DNA of 64,000 bases from CAVXWV01 sp963695415 (GCA_963695415.1 CAVOGL010000003.1:62001-126000), one strand, 5' to 3'; positions 8,881-17,903 are shown, counted from the first letter of the stretch. The notes: generated by a model from the letters alone, not told the origin. A program made the numbers and translations.

Positions 8881-10020
8881 TTGGCGCTTGAACTGCTGAA
8901 AGGCAATGTGGCGATGGCAGAGGCTGCCATCCGCGCTGGTGTTGAAGCGTATTTTGGTTACCCGATCACGCCGCAAACTGAACTGCTGGAGTGGATGGCA
9001 CAGCGCATGCCTGAACTTGGACGTGTGTTTCTGCAAGCAGAGAGCGAGCTGGCAGCGATTAATATGGTTTATGGGGCTGCATGTACAGGGGCACGGGTTA
9101 TGACATCCTCTTCCAGCCCCGGAATCAGCTTGATGATGGAAGGGATTTCCTATATCGCTGGGACTGAACTCCCTGTGGTTATTATCGACGTGATGCGCGG
9201 GGGTCCAGGTCTGGGCAACATTGCCCCATCCCAGGGAGACTACAACCAGCTGGTGCATGGGGGTGGTCACGGCGATTATCACAACATCGTCCTGGCTCCT
9301 GCCAGTGTCCAGGAGGCGATTGACCTGACTATGCTTGCGTTTGACCTGGCAGAGAAATACCGTTCAGTCGTGATCATCCTGGCGGACGGCAATGTCGGGC
9401 AGATGATGGAACCCGCTGAACTCCCACCGATGCGCCCGTTAGATCATCCTGAACCGGACTGGGCGGTCAGTGGTTCTTCGGGGAGAGATCGCAGGATATT
9501 AACTTCGATCTATATGAACCCGGAAGAAGAAGAAGCAATCAACATGCGCCTCCTGCAGCGTTGGGACGAGATCGAACGCAATGAAGCGCGCTGGGAAGAA
9601 TATTTTCTCGAAGATGCCGAGATTGCAGTGGTGGGTTTTGGAACGGCGGGACGCATCTCATTATCTGCCATCCGTACCGCCCGGGAACAAGGATTGCGCG
9701 TGGGGTTGCTGAGACCGGTAACCGTCAGCCCGTTCCCATATGATCGCATCAAGAAACTGTCTGAAAGCGTCAAGGCAATCCTGGTAGTGGAGATGAATAC
9801 GGGGCAAATGCTTGGCGATGTCCACCTGGCAGCTGCAGGCACAGCTCCGGTTATGTTTTACGGCAGACCCGGGGGTGTTGTGCCCTACCCGGAGGAAATA
9901 ATGGCGGAGATCACCAGGATTGCGGCACAGGTACGTGATGCGGGTGCTGGTGGGCGGCTGCCGATTGATGATAATCCGCGCATGAGCTGGATGAGGAGGG
10001 TGCAGGAAAATGGCACTTAA
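8881..10020 (+). CDS. korA: 2-oxoacid:acceptor oxidoreductase, alpha subunit (KorA/VorB type)
   Basis: This 379-residue protein starts at TTG 8881, just after an AGGAGG site that overlaps the upstream stop region. The N-terminus ELLKGNVAMAEAAIRAG and GYPITPQTELLEWMA are typical of the pyrimidine-binding (PYR) domain of this family. MTSSSSPGISLMMEG and RGGPGLGNIAPSQGDYNQ follow, then a C-terminal transketolase-like domain ending near VVPYPEEI. With the beta subunit it forms the thiamine-diphosphate site that oxidatively decarboxylates a 2-oxoacid to acyl-CoA. The substrate may be a branched-chain 2-oxoacid (Vor) or 2-oxoglutarate (Kor), and motifs do not decide. KorA is used here as a family name. 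Confidence 0.9.
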   Translation: MALELLKGNVAMAEAAIRAGVEAYFGYPITPQTELLEWMAQRMPELGRVFLQAESELAAINMVYGAACTGARVMTSSSSPGISLMMEGISYIAGTELPVVIIDVMRGGPGLGNIAPSQGDYNQLVHGGGHGDYHNIVLAPASVQEAIDLTMLAFDLAEKYRSVVIILADGNVGQMMEPAELPPMRPLDHPEPDWAVSGSSGRDRRILTSIYMNPEEEEAINMRLLQRWDEIERNEARWEEYFLEDAEIAVVGFGTAGRISLSAIRTAREQGLRVGLLRPVTVSPFPYDRIKKLSESVKAILVVEMNTGQMLGDVHLAAAGTAPVMFYGRPGGVVPYPEEIMAEITRIAAQVRDAGAGGRLPIDDNPRMSWMRRVQENGT

Positions 10021-10080
10021 TCCTGATTCTGCTTTTTGCAGCCGGTGTGTAAGCTGGATTCCGGTTGGAAGGAGAAACAC

Positions 10081-10857
10081 ATGGTAACCACGCTCCCTGC
10101 CCAAATGGTGCGTACACGTTCCAAAGGGATGACGGATATGCCCACCCACTACTGCCCGGGGTGTACCCATGGTGTCGCGCACCAGTTGATTGCCGAAGTG
10201 CTCGATGAGATGGACATGCTGGGAGAGACAATAGGCGTGGCGCCGGTTGGATGTTCGGTATTTGCCTACTGGTATTTCGATTGTGATTTCGTTGAGGCAG
10301 CGCACGGCCGCGCGCCGGCGATGGCGACAGGCATCAAACGTGTACTTCCGGATAAGCTGGTTTTTAGCTACCAGGGAGATGGTGACCTGGCTTCTATCGG
10401 CATGGCGGAGATCATGCATGCGGCTGCGCGCGGAGAAAACATCTCCGTCTTCTTTATCAACAACGCCATTTACGGCATGACCGGCGGGCAAATGGCTCCT
10501 ACCAGCCTGCCAGGGCAGAAGACGACATCATCCCCATCCGGAAGAGACATCGAACATGCGGGTTACCCGATCCGCATGGCTGAGTTGATATCGAACCTGG
10601 ACGGCACGGGCTATGCGGTGAGGCGCAGTCTGCACGATCCAAAGAACATCCGCCTGGCAAAAAAAGCGATCAGGATGGCGTTTGAGACGCAGAGAGCCGG
10701 GCTTGGTTTATCGTTTGTTGAGTTATTATCCTCATGTCCGACCAACTGGAAGGTTACGCCTTTGGAAGCATTGAAATTCATCGAGCAGCACATGATTCCT
10801 GCATTCCCACCAGGAGATTATAAAATCTTACCTGCAGTGGCTGAATTAAAATACTGA
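10081..10857 (+). CDS. korB: 2-oxoacid:acceptor oxidoreductase, beta (thiamine-diphosphate) subunit
   Basis: The start chosen is ATG 10081, behind GGAAGGAGA, giving 258 residues. A longer frame from 10036 lacks a ribosome site. MPTHYCPGCTHG is the conserved N-terminal Cys motif. YQGDGDLASIGMAE followed by FFINNAIYGMTGGQMAPTS is the GDG...NN thiamine-diphosphate-Mg motif. LLSSCPTNWK near the C-terminus is a family hallmark. It pairs with the alpha subunit encoded 60 bp upstream to decarboxylate the 2-oxoacid, and electrons leave through the ferredoxin subunit. The gamma subunit gene begins two bases after its stop, indicating strict cotranslation. Confidence 0.92.
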   Translation: MVTTLPAQMVRTRSKGMTDMPTHYCPGCTHGVAHQLIAEVLDEMDMLGETIGVAPVGCSVFAYWYFDCDFVEAAHGRAPAMATGIKRVLPDKLVFSYQGDGDLASIGMAEIMHAAARGENISVFFINNAIYGMTGGQMAPTSLPGQKTTSSPSGRDIEHAGYPIRMAELISNLDGTGYAVRRSLHDPKNIRLAKKAIRMAFETQRAGLGLSFVELLSSCPTNWKVTPLEALKFIEQHMIPAFPPGDYKILPAVAELKY

Positions 10858-10859
10858 TT

Positions 10860-11408
10860 ATGCAGACTGAGATAATTTTGGCGGGTTTTGGTGGGCAGGG
10901 GGTGTTGTTTGCCGGGCAGTTGATCGCTTATGCGGCGATGGATTCGGGTATGCACGTGACCTGGATTCCGTCTTATGGACCGGAAATGCGCGGCGGTACA
11001 GCAAACTGTACCGTGATCGTCTCGGACACAGAAATTGGATCACCCAATGTGCGCCACCCGCGTGCATTAATCGCCTTCAACCCGCCTTCATTGGAGAAGT
11101 ACCAGCACCAGGTGGTTTCAGGCGGTCTGCTGGTGGTTAATGCCTCGCTGATCCAGAAGAAACCTGATCGTGAGGATCTGACCACACTGATGGTTCCAGC
11201 CAACCAGATCGCTGAGGAGATCGGCAATCCGCGCATGACCAACATGGTGCTGGTTGGGGCAATGCTCTCGCAGCTTCCGGTACTGCCTCTTTCCGCACTG
11301 GAGAAAGCACTTGAAAACCATTTGCCGGAACGCCACCGGCGCTTCATGCAAATGAACATCAAAGCGCTGTATCAGGGGGCTGAATTTGAGACCGAAAAAA
11401 TCGGTTAA
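10860..11408 (+). CDS. korC: 2-oxoacid:acceptor oxidoreductase, gamma subunit
   Basis: This 182-residue protein contains the family signature IILAGFGGQGVLFAGQ at the N-terminus and SYGPEMRGGTANCTV at about residues 39-53, as in the POR/KOR gamma domain (PF01558) that helps bind coenzyme A. It begins two bases after the beta subunit stop and closes the D-A-B-C operon. The lipoprotein gene 11430 starts 21 bp later, perhaps by read-through. Complete and without anomalies. Confidence 0.92.
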   Translation: MQTEIILAGFGGQGVLFAGQLIAYAAMDSGMHVTWIPSYGPEMRGGTANCTVIVSDTEIGSPNVRHPRALIAFNPPSLEKYQHQVVSGGLLVVNASLIQKKPDREDLTTLMVPANQIAEEIGNPRMTNMVLVGAMLSQLPVLPLSALEKALENHLPERHRRFMQMNIKALYQGAEFETEKIG

Positions 11409-11429
11409 TCCCCAAAATCAGGTGAAACT

Positions 11430-12176
11430 TTGCCCAAAAAGATAGTTATCCTTTTCATTGTGCTGTTAATCAGTTTCCTGTTGAGCGGATGCGTTGAGGC
11501 CCCGGCTGCCATAAACGCAGCGGAAAGTTTGCCAACTGACCCACCTGTACCCACAGATACGGTCGCATCAACGCGAACGCCAATACCAACAGAAACACCC
11601 AACCCGACGAACACGCCGGCTCCAACTGCCACGTCCATACCGACAGATACCACCGTTCCCACGGAAACAGCAGTACCCACAGACACAGCCATACCCACTG
11701 ATACCCCAACAAATACACCGACAGCCACATCGACACCGGGAGAGTTCGTGGAGGCTCTGCCCGCGAAGGTGGTGGGAGATTCGGTCAAGATTTTCTTTAT
11801 TCAGGAAAAGACTGGCGGGAATCTTTGTGGCGATTCACTGGCTGTTGCTGGGACGGACATACCTGCTTCAGGCAATAAAGCCAAGGATGTTGCTAATGCC
11901 CTGAAGAAATTGTTTTCTTACCGTACAAAGTATGTCGGCAATCTTTACAACCCGGCACACCGCATGAACGTCACCTCCGTCCAGGTCAGGCTTCAGGATG
12001 ATGGCACCTTGTTTATCCAGTTAGGCGGATCGATGAACCGCACACAGGATGATTGTGAACTTGACCGTTTACGCGCACAGATCTGGGCGACGTTTGGTCA
12101 GTATAAAAGCCAGAAGAAATATGCCATCTACTTCAACAAGGCAAAGCTTGGGGATTTGATTCATTCAGACCGGTGA
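11430..12176 (+). CDS. Lipoprotein with Thr/Pro stalk and GerMN-like domain
   Basis: The protein has 248 residues. The signal peptide ends in the lipobox LLSGC, followed by a roughly 80-residue Pro-Thr repeat stalk (pattern VPTDT, IPTET). A globular domain follows with VKIFFIQ, a segment DVANALKKLF, NPAHRMNVTSVQVR and DGTLFIQLGG. The last part resembles the GerMN (sporulation and spore germination) domain used as a cell-surface module in many Gram-positive and Chloroflexota lipoproteins. A binding or wall-associated role outside the membrane is likely and no enzymatic motif is visible. The start is TTG 11430. It follows the Kor operon but is functionally unrelated as far as can be seen. Confidence 0.72.
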   Translation: MPKKIVILFIVLLISFLLSGCVEAPAAINAAESLPTDPPVPTDTVASTRTPIPTETPNPTNTPAPTATSIPTDTTVPTETAVPTDTAIPTDTPTNTPTATSTPGEFVEALPAKVVGDSVKIFFIQEKTGGNLCGDSLAVAGTDIPASGNKAKDVANALKKLFSYRTKYVGNLYNPAHRMNVTSVQVRLQDDGTLFIQLGGSMNRTQDDCELDRLRAQIWATFGQYKSQKKYAIYFNKAKLGDLIHSDR

Positions 12177-12347
12177 TATGGAACAAAAACGGAACCGGCG
12201 CCAGGTATGATAGTCCATTGAGCCTTTCCACCTCAACTCAAATCAGATGATTGCTTAAAATAAAGTGGCGCCGCTGACCTGAGGGGGGCAGGCCAGAAGC
12301 GCCAGCTATATTGTACAGAAAAAAGCCAGTAATGGCAAGTCCTTCCA

Positions 12348-12423
<76 letters not shown>

Positions 12424-12565
12424 AATTACACCTTAACGTGGTGATTTTATCGCATGGCACAATAACTGTCAACTTTATTCAGGTTTCATTTTTTAGGTTT
12501 TGGGTTTTCGCCCGGGAACAGTTTGAGATATTGTCCCGGTTATAATTGCTCCCGGTTGGTGAGGT

Positions 12566-13414
12566 ATGAAGCTTTACGTTTTTTTGAGCATCGTCTTTCT
12601 ATTATTACTGTCAGCTTGCAGCGGCAGCGAGGCAATCAACGTTTTGGAAACGGTCGATTCTCCAGCTGCCCTTGAACCCGTCTCCGGGGAAGAGGCTGAT
12701 GCGCTTGAAAATACAGCCACCCCTGTTTCACAGGAAAATGCTCTCGACACTCCCAGGGTCAAAAGCCATTTCATACCAGCGGAGAAAACTCCCACTCAGC
12801 CGCCGCCCTCACCCACCCCGGAGCCTGTATTCGAGATTTGCTCACCACTGAGCCCCTACAGCCTGGCTGAACTGCGCGAGATCGTCTCAGACCCTTACCG
12901 TCCGCCACCGCCTGGTAAAGAGGAGCGCCACCATGGGATCGACCTTTCGCATTACCGCAGGGGCGACCTGCTCTCGATCGAGGGTGTGACTGTGCAGGCG
13001 GTGCTGCACGGGCGTGTGGCGGCGGTACAGCCGGATTCATTCCCTTACGGAAACTTTATCATCATCGAAACACCGGTTGATTTTATCCCGGATGAATGGC
13101 GGCAAAGGCTGGAGTTGGATGAAACGGGATCAGTGTATATTTTATACGCCCACCTGGCGGATGCTCCTCAGGTTCAGCTGGGCGAAAGCGTGAATGCCTG
13201 CGATGAGCTTGGCAGGGTCGGGAAGACAGGGAACACAGTTGAGGCGCACCTGCACCTGGAGACGCGGCGTGGTCCCCTGGGTGTTTCCTTCCCTGCGATG
13301 GGCTTTTATAAGGCGGATGTTGATGAGGCTCAAAAAGCGGCTTATCTGCGCTGGCGGATTGGCGCTGAATTCATCCATTTCGACCCGATGCTGCTCCTAA
13401 AGCCGTTAGAATAG
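12566..13414 (+). CDS. M23-family (LytM) peptidase-like lipoprotein
   Basis: This 282-residue protein has a signal peptide with lipobox LLSAC and a linker rich in Ser/Pro/Thr to about residue 95. A catalytic-like domain follows with HHGIDLSHYRRGD (the HxxxD zinc motif), AVLHGRVAAV and HLHLETRRG (the HxH zinc motif), the arrangement of M23 lysostaphin/LytM peptidases. It probably acts outside the membrane on cell-wall or glycine-rich peptide cross-links. The metal ligands look complete. An insertion between the two motifs (about FPYGNFII to EWRQRL) is typical of this lineage. A phosphatase gene follows after 14 bp. Confidence 0.85.
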   Translation: MKLYVFLSIVFLLLLSACSGSEAINVLETVDSPAALEPVSGEEADALENTATPVSQENALDTPRVKSHFIPAEKTPTQPPPSPTPEPVFEICSPLSPYSLAELREIVSDPYRPPPPGKEERHHGIDLSHYRRGDLLSIEGVTVQAVLHGRVAAVQPDSFPYGNFIIIETPVDFIPDEWRQRLELDETGSVYILYAHLADAPQVQLGESVNACDELGRVGKTGNTVEAHLHLETRRGPLGVSFPAMGFYKADVDEAQKAAYLRWRIGAEFIHFDPMLLLKPLE

Positions 13415-13428
13415 GGGCGAGGAAAAAT

Positions 13429-13968
13429 ATGGACAATACCACAGATGATTTGATACCCATTGCCGATTCGTATTGGGTCATCCCGGGTAAGTTTTTGGCA
13501 GGAGAATATCCCGGTGACCGCACAGAGGCAGACGCGCGCGCCAAAGCTCGCTGGCTGCTCGACCAGGGCATCTCATTCTGGGTGGACCTGACCGAGGACG
13601 GCGAATACGGATTGCAGCCTTACGGCGAACTACTGCTGGATGAGGCGAAATTCCTGGGCAGGCAGGCGGCACACGTGCGTATCCCGGTGCAGGACATGAG
13701 CGTCCCCGAGGCAGCCAATATGTCCAGAATCCTGGATGTGCTCGAAGCTGCTCTCAAAGCCGGTCAGGCGGTTTATTTGCACTGCTACGGTGGGATTGGG
13801 CGCACGGGCACCGTGGTGGGCTGTTTCCTGGTGAGGCATGGATTCACGGGTGAGGAAGCACTTGAGCGGATTGCCCATTGGCGCCGGGGCACCCCGGATG
13901 GTTGGAAACAGTCGCCTGAGACGGAAGAGCAGACTGCCATGGTCTTGAACTGGCAGCCTGGCGCATAG
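13429..13968 (+). CDS. Dual-specificity/tyrosine phosphatase-like protein
   Basis: This is a 179-residue cytoplasmic protein. HCYGGIGRTG (about residues 118-127) is the CX5R phosphate-binding loop, and DLTEDGEYGLQPY together with VRIPVQDMSVP hold the general-acid region. Members of this subfamily end in a short helix followed by a SPETEEQ segment, present here. It should remove phosphate from phosphotyrosine, phosphoserine or a small molecule, and the substrate is unknown. It sits 14 bp downstream of the M23 lipoprotein and upstream of the M48 protease. Confidence 0.85.
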   Translation: MDNTTDDLIPIADSYWVIPGKFLAGEYPGDRTEADARAKARWLLDQGISFWVDLTEDGEYGLQPYGELLLDEAKFLGRQAAHVRIPVQDMSVPEAANMSRILDVLEAALKAGQAVYLHCYGGIGRTGTVVGCFLVRHGFTGEEALERIAHWRRGTPDGWKQSPETEEQTAMVLNWQPGA

Positions 13969-13976
13969 GCGTGAGG

Positions 13977-14018
13977 CCTCACGAGTGAGGTTCCACGAGT
14001 GAGGGTTCACGAGTGACG
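13977..14018. repeat. 14-bp direct repeat, three copies, running into the M48 start
   Basis: Three units of the form TTCACGAGTGAGG (variants CCTCACGAGTGAGG, TTCCACGAGTGAGG, GTTCACGAGTGACG) follow each other. The GTG start codon of the M48 peptidase at 14013 and the GAGGG ribosome site at 14001 both fall within the array. Confidence 0.8.
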
Positions 14019-15164
14019 ATTTCTCTACCAGACAACAGCACAGATCCAGCAAGGCAAGCCCGGGCGCGTGAGTACGCGCGCCTCAACCGGCGTTTGATGC
14101 TGGTAGACCTTGTCATTGCCAGCGTGTACACATTGTCATGGCTGGTATTCGGTTGGTCTTCTGAATTACGTAATGCCGTATTGGGTTGGACAGAGAATGT
14201 CTGGCTGCAAACAGCGATCTTCGCATTTATTTTCTTCGGGGTATTGAGCCTGCTGTCGATGCCCCTGAATTATTATTCCGGGTTTGTCCTGCCTCATCGC
14301 TACGGACTCTCACACCAGAGCTTGGGCAGCTGGGTGCTGGACCGAATAAAAGGCGGGGCGGTTGCGGTGTTGTTCGGACTGCTGCTGCTCGAACTGGTCT
14401 ATTTCCTCTTACGGCAGGCACCACAGCAATGGTGGTTGTGGGTGGGACTTTGCCTGCTAGTTTTCAACATCCTTTTGGCGAACATCGCGCCTGTGGTGAT
14501 TTTCCCCCTGTTCTATAAATTTGAACCTCTGGAAGATGCACATGCGGAGCTGGTGCAGAGTTTGCAGAAAATGGCTCGGGCTGCCGGGACGCAGGTGCGC
14601 GGTGTGTTCCGCTTCGATATGAGCAGGCGTACCAGCACTGCCAACGCAGCCCTGACCGGCTTGGGTAACACGCGCCGCATCCTGCTCAGCGACACTCTGC
14701 TTGCGGATTACAGCGCCGACGAGATCGAGACCATCCTGGCGCACGAACTCGGTCACCATGTGCACAAAGACCTGCCCCTGGGTATCCTGTTTGACAGTGC
14801 GGTCACGTTCATCGGATTATGGCTGAGCGCCATCGTCCTGGAATGGGGCGCAGCGAGGTTGGGATACGGCGGGATTGGCGATGTTGCTGCATTGCCTGTG
14901 CTCGTGATCGTGGTCGGGATGTTTGGGCTGGTCACCATGCCGCTGACCAACGCGTTTTCACGCTGGCGTGAGTTTCGTGCAGACGAATATGCAGTGCGAA
15001 GCACGGGGAAAGCTGGTGCATTTGCAGCGGCTTTAACCCGCCTTGCTGACCAGAACCTGCTGGTAGCGGATCCTGAGCGATGGGTGGTGGTGTTGTTCTA
15101 TTCCCACCCACCGGTAAAGGAGCGTGTGGCGCGGGTGCAGTCTTTCGAGCCTCAGCCCACTTAG
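14013..15164 (+). CDS. M48 family zinc metallopeptidase, Ste24/CAAX-protease-1-like
   Basis: This is a 383-residue integral membrane protein with several transmembrane helices in the first 180 residues and after about 250. HELGHHVHKD (about residues 246-255) is the HExxH zinc motif, and the third ligand Glu lies in the later REFRADEYAV. RFDMSRRTSTANAALTG and GLGNTRRILLSD are typical of Ste24-like enzymes. In eukaryotes these process prenylated proteins; in bacteria they act in membrane protein quality control. Start GTG 14013 behind GAGGG. The stop overlaps the end of the convergent pspC gene by four bases. Confidence 0.87.
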   Translation: MTISLPDNSTDPARQARAREYARLNRRLMLVDLVIASVYTLSWLVFGWSSELRNAVLGWTENVWLQTAIFAFIFFGVLSLLSMPLNYYSGFVLPHRYGLSHQSLGSWVLDRIKGGAVAVLFGLLLLELVYFLLRQAPQQWWLWVGLCLLVFNILLANIAPVVIFPLFYKFEPLEDAHAELVQSLQKMARAAGTQVRGVFRFDMSRRTSTANAALTGLGNTRRILLSDTLLADYSADEIETILAHELGHHVHKDLPLGILFDSAVTFIGLWLSAIVLEWGAARLGYGGIGDVAALPVLVIVVGMFGLVTMPLTNAFSRWREFRADEYAVRSTGKAGAFAAALTRLADQNLLVADPERWVVVLFYSHPPVKERVARVQSFEPQPT

Positions 15165-15352
15165 GCGTTGGGGACGATCAACCAGAAGAGCAGGTAAATC
15201 AGGATACCGGGGATACCGCCCGGTAACAGGGCGATCAGGAACGCTAACCTGAACCAGAACGGGCTGATCCCGAAAAATTCTCCCAATCCACCGCACACCC
15301 CGGCGATCACCCGGTTTTGGTGAGACCGGCGAAGGGGTTGGCGCTGTGTCAT
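15161..15352 (-). CDS. PspC domain small membrane protein
   Basis: The start is taken at ATG 15352 (MTQRQPLRRS), which follows AAGGAG. A longer frame to 15418 lacks a ribosome site. The 63-residue protein has the PspC signature RVIAGVCGGLGEFFG, then a hydrophobic pair of helices LAFLIALLPGGIPGI and LLFWLIVPNA. PspC domains sense or respond to membrane stress in phage-shock systems, but a stand-alone small PspC is common in Chloroflexota and its role is not established. It is convergent with the M48 gene. Confidence 0.88.
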   Translation of the reverse strand: MTQRQPLRRSHQNRVIAGVCGGLGEFFGISPFWFRLAFLIALLPGGIPGILIYLLFWLIVPNA

Positions 15353-15427
15353 CGTGTTTGTCTCCTTGAATTTGTCATTTCTACAAGGATATACGTTTAT
15401 ACTGCTTGAACGTTGCACAGTTCCGGT

Positions 15428-16072
15428 TTAAGAGTTTTTTACCGCTACCAGCATCCCGTCCCCGCCTGGATAAATGGTGCTGGTGACGCGCGGATCGTCA
15501 GCAGCGCGCTGGTTGAAACCGCGCATCATGTTTGTTGATAATTCATGGTTGCCTGGATCAGACACACTGCCGTGCATCAAGGCATTGTGGGCAGCCAGAA
15601 CGCCGCCGCTGGCGAGGTTGTCAACCGCCCATTCGTAATAATCCGGGTAACCGTCCTTTTCAGCGTCGATGAAGATGAAATCGAACGGTCCCTCCTTTGA
15701 GAGCGATTTGATTACTTCATGGGCATTCCCGATGCGCATCTCCACCTTGCCGTCCAGACCTGCAGCAGCAAAATGCCGGCTCGCAACGGCAGCATGGTGC
15801 GGGTCTTGTTCAACCGTGATCAGCCTGCCTCCTGCTGGAAGGGCACGCGCTATCCATGTGCCGCTGTATCCGCCCAGGGTGCCAATCTCGACCGCGCGGC
15901 GCGCTTTGCTGGCGCTCACGAGGAAATGCAGGAATTGACCCTCTTCCGGACGGATACCGATGGCAGGCAGCCCTTGAAGGGGGGTGTTTTCGCGTGTGTG
16001 CTGCAGTGCAGCGTCTTCACCGGCAAAGAGGTTCGAGATGTATTCGCTTGCCTGGTCGTTGTATACGGTCAT
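15428..16072 (-). CDS. O-methyltransferase (class I SAM-dependent, COG4122 type)
   Basis: This 214-residue enzyme resembles catechol/caffeoyl-CoA O-methyltransferases. VEIGTLGGYSG (about residues 61-71) is SAM-binding motif I, LITVEQDP is the acidic ribose-binding strand, and FDFIFIDAEKDGYPDYYEWA holds the metal-coordinating Asp and the substrate-side helix, with AAHNALMHG after it. It should methylate a hydroxyl of a small catechol-like molecule using a divalent metal, and the target is unknown. The start MTVYNDQASEYISNLF is the family's usual N-terminal helix. Confidence 0.87.
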   Translation of the reverse strand: MTVYNDQASEYISNLFAGEDAALQHTRENTPLQGLPAIGIRPEEGQFLHFLVSASKARRAVEIGTLGGYSGTWIARALPAGGRLITVEQDPHHAAVASRHFAAAGLDGKVEMRIGNAHEVIKSLSKEGPFDFIFIDAEKDGYPDYYEWAVDNLASGGVLAAHNALMHGSVSDPGNHELSTNMMRGFNQRAADDPRVTSTIYPGGDGMLVAVKNS

Positions 16073-16434
16073 GGTGGTATGGTCCTTTTATACGGATAAA
16101 TATGATGTTAATAGTTAGTATAACCGATATACATGTGTCAGATGTAGTGGCGACCCACTCGGGTCGGGAAATCCGTTGTCAGGCGAAATCCTTCTGATCG
16201 CTCAATGAGATGGTAGGCGAGAAACGGGTCGCCTTGTGTGGAGGGGGAGGCGTAATGGCAAAACAAGGGCAACCCGCGTTGAGCCTGAAACGGTCATGGT
16301 CCGCGAGATTGCTGTGCTGGGTATGTGACGGTTTGGCGCAGGTGGGTTGCCGCTACAAGGTTTTCAAGACACCGGATAGAGGCAGCCTGGATAAATCCCA
16401 CTCCCGGCTGACAAGAAATACAACAAATATATGA
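16073..16434. other. Non-coding region between the O-methyltransferase and the DUF4349 gene
   Basis: No convincing gene is present. A 74-codon plus-strand frame (16210-16434) has no family resemblance. The stretch 16147-16167 (GTGGCGACCCACTCGGGTCG) is a short imperfect inverted repeat. Its GTGGCGACC core resembles the end of the inverted repeat near 46130-46150. Confidence 0.45.
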
Positions 16435-16462
16435 TTGAATTATTAAGAAATGTCTATATAAT
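16435..16462 (+). promoter_or_regulatory. Probable sigma-70-type promoter of the DUF4349 gene
   Basis: TTGAAT (16435-16440) and TATAAT (16457-16462) are separated by 16 bp in a very AT-rich stretch, 52 bp upstream of the ATG at 16514. The -10 is a perfect consensus and the -35 matches four of six. Confidence 0.6.
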
Positions 16463-16513
16463 AAAGTCAAAGCTTAAAAGACCAACCGCCATGCAATTAA
16501 ATAAGGACTCGGG

Positions 16514-17524
16514 ATGATGAAAAAGACCGCCGCATTCGTAATGATTTTGTTGTCTTCAATCATGTTACTGTCTTTCCTTTCCGGATGTAGCGCTGCTGCC
16601 ACACAGCTGGCGCCGCAGGCTGATGTATTCAGTGAAGCGATGGAAGAACCTCGAGAAGAAATGTCTGCAGAAGAACCCGCCTCTGCGCCCCCGTCCCAAG
16701 CGGAATCTGAACCGCAGGCTCAAGATAACGAGCAGGTAGCATCCAGTCCAAATGAGTTCGTTAACCGCCCAAACCGGCTGATCATCAAAGACGGGCAGAT
16801 GATCCTGGTGGTGGACAACACCGATGTGGCGATTGACCGTGTGACCCAAATCGTTGCGGATATGGGCGGTTACTTCATCAGCTCACGCACGTTTTTCGAA
16901 GAAAATCTGGGTGTGAACCAGAAACTCGCCACGCTGACGGTCGGTATTCCGGTCGATAATTTTGAGAAGACCCTGCTCCGGCTGCGCCAGATTGCTGTTG
17001 AGGTTGTTAATGAAGAATCTACCGGTCAGGATGTGACCGACGAGTATGTCGACCAGAAATCCAGGTTGGAAAGCCTGGAAGCCACGCGTGCTCGAATCTT
17101 ACAATTCATGGACGAAGCCCAGACAGTTGAAGAAGCGCTGAAGGTCAACGATCAGCTAGCAGAAGTGGAGGCTGAGATTGAGCAGGTGAAGGGGCGTTTG
17201 AATTACCTCTTTGACCGCGCTTCGTATTCCACCATCACGATTTAGTTGAAACCTGAGCTGCCGAATTTGACCCCCACACCCACTCCGACCCCCACTCCTA
17301 CCCCAACACCCACACCCTGGACACCAGGTGAGACACTGCGCGACGCTTCAGGTACTTTTGTCGATTTATGGCAGGGAGTTGTCGATTTCCTGATCAATTT
17401 TGTCGTTGTTGCAGTCCCCTGCCTGCTGCCGTTCCTGTTGGTTGGCGCTTTGATTTGGTATGCGTTTTATCGACGCAGGAAGAAGAGAAGGCTAACACGG
17501 GAAGTGCCTCCTGAATCTTTGTAG
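16514..17524 (+). CDS. DUF4349 family lipoprotein, interrupted by an in-frame TAG
   Basis: Codons 1-243 (16514-17245) encode a signal peptide with lipobox LSGC and a Glu/Ala/Ser linker. The DUF4349 core follows: QMILVVDNTDVAIDRVTQI, a long coiled coil (RLESLEATRARILQFMDEA) and RLNYLFDRASYSTITI. TAG at 17243-17245 is then followed in the same frame by 92 more codons: LKPELPN, a Pro-Thr stretch, a transmembrane helix (VVVAVPCLLPFLLVGAL) and a basic tail RRRKKRRL. Full-length DUF4349 proteins have exactly this C-terminal helix, so the TAG splits one gene. CAG (Gln) to TAG is the simplest change. The family is thought to span the membrane, but its function is unknown. A promoter lies upstream. 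Confidence 0.8.
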
Positions 17525-17558
17525 TGATAAGTAAGTTGTGACACGGCATACCCATGAC

Positions 17559-17870
17559 GAGCCGTGTCCTGGGCGAAAAACGGACATGACTGGATTCGGG
17601 TTGATATATGCCTCGGACTGCGCCGTCATGTCCCTACAGGGTCTTTGAAGTGAATAAGTGATGCGGTAAATCTATAAACAGCCGTGTTCTGGTGCGAAAA
17701 AACGGACATGACTGGATTCGGGTTGATATATGCCTCGAGACTGCGCCGTCATGTCCCTACAGGAGTCTTTGAATGAAGAGGTGATGCGGCAATTCCCACT
17801 GCCGGCTGTATCCTTGCGAGAGAATGGACGTGACTGGATGATCCACGGGTTGGGTTATACGTTAAAATAT
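17559..17870. repeat. Tandem array of about 122-bp units containing an inverted repeat
   Basis: Two nearly identical copies (about 17559-17675 and 17681-17795) and a degenerate third (about 17803-17870) recur at a period of 122 bp, judged from the GGACATGACTGGA core at 17582, 17704 and 17826 (as GGACGTGACTGGA). In copies one and two GGACATGAC is matched by GTCATGTCC 34-35 bp later (17625-17633 and 17748-17756), so each could form a stem-loop. No reading frame is conserved through the copies. The third copy ends just before the aminotransferase start. Confidence 0.85.
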
Positions 17871-17903
17871 GAACGTCCCAAAAAAATAATAAGGAGAATA
17901 AAA

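Noticed and set aside
16210..16434. 74-codon plus-strand frame between two genes
   Set aside because: It has no ribosome site of note and no family resemblance, and overlaps a palindromic sequence and the DUF4349 promoter.
17243..17245. Pyrrolysine at the TAG of the DUF4349 gene
   Set aside because: DUF4349 is not a methylamine methyltransferase, no pyl genes are seen, and the other genes in the window also end in TAG.
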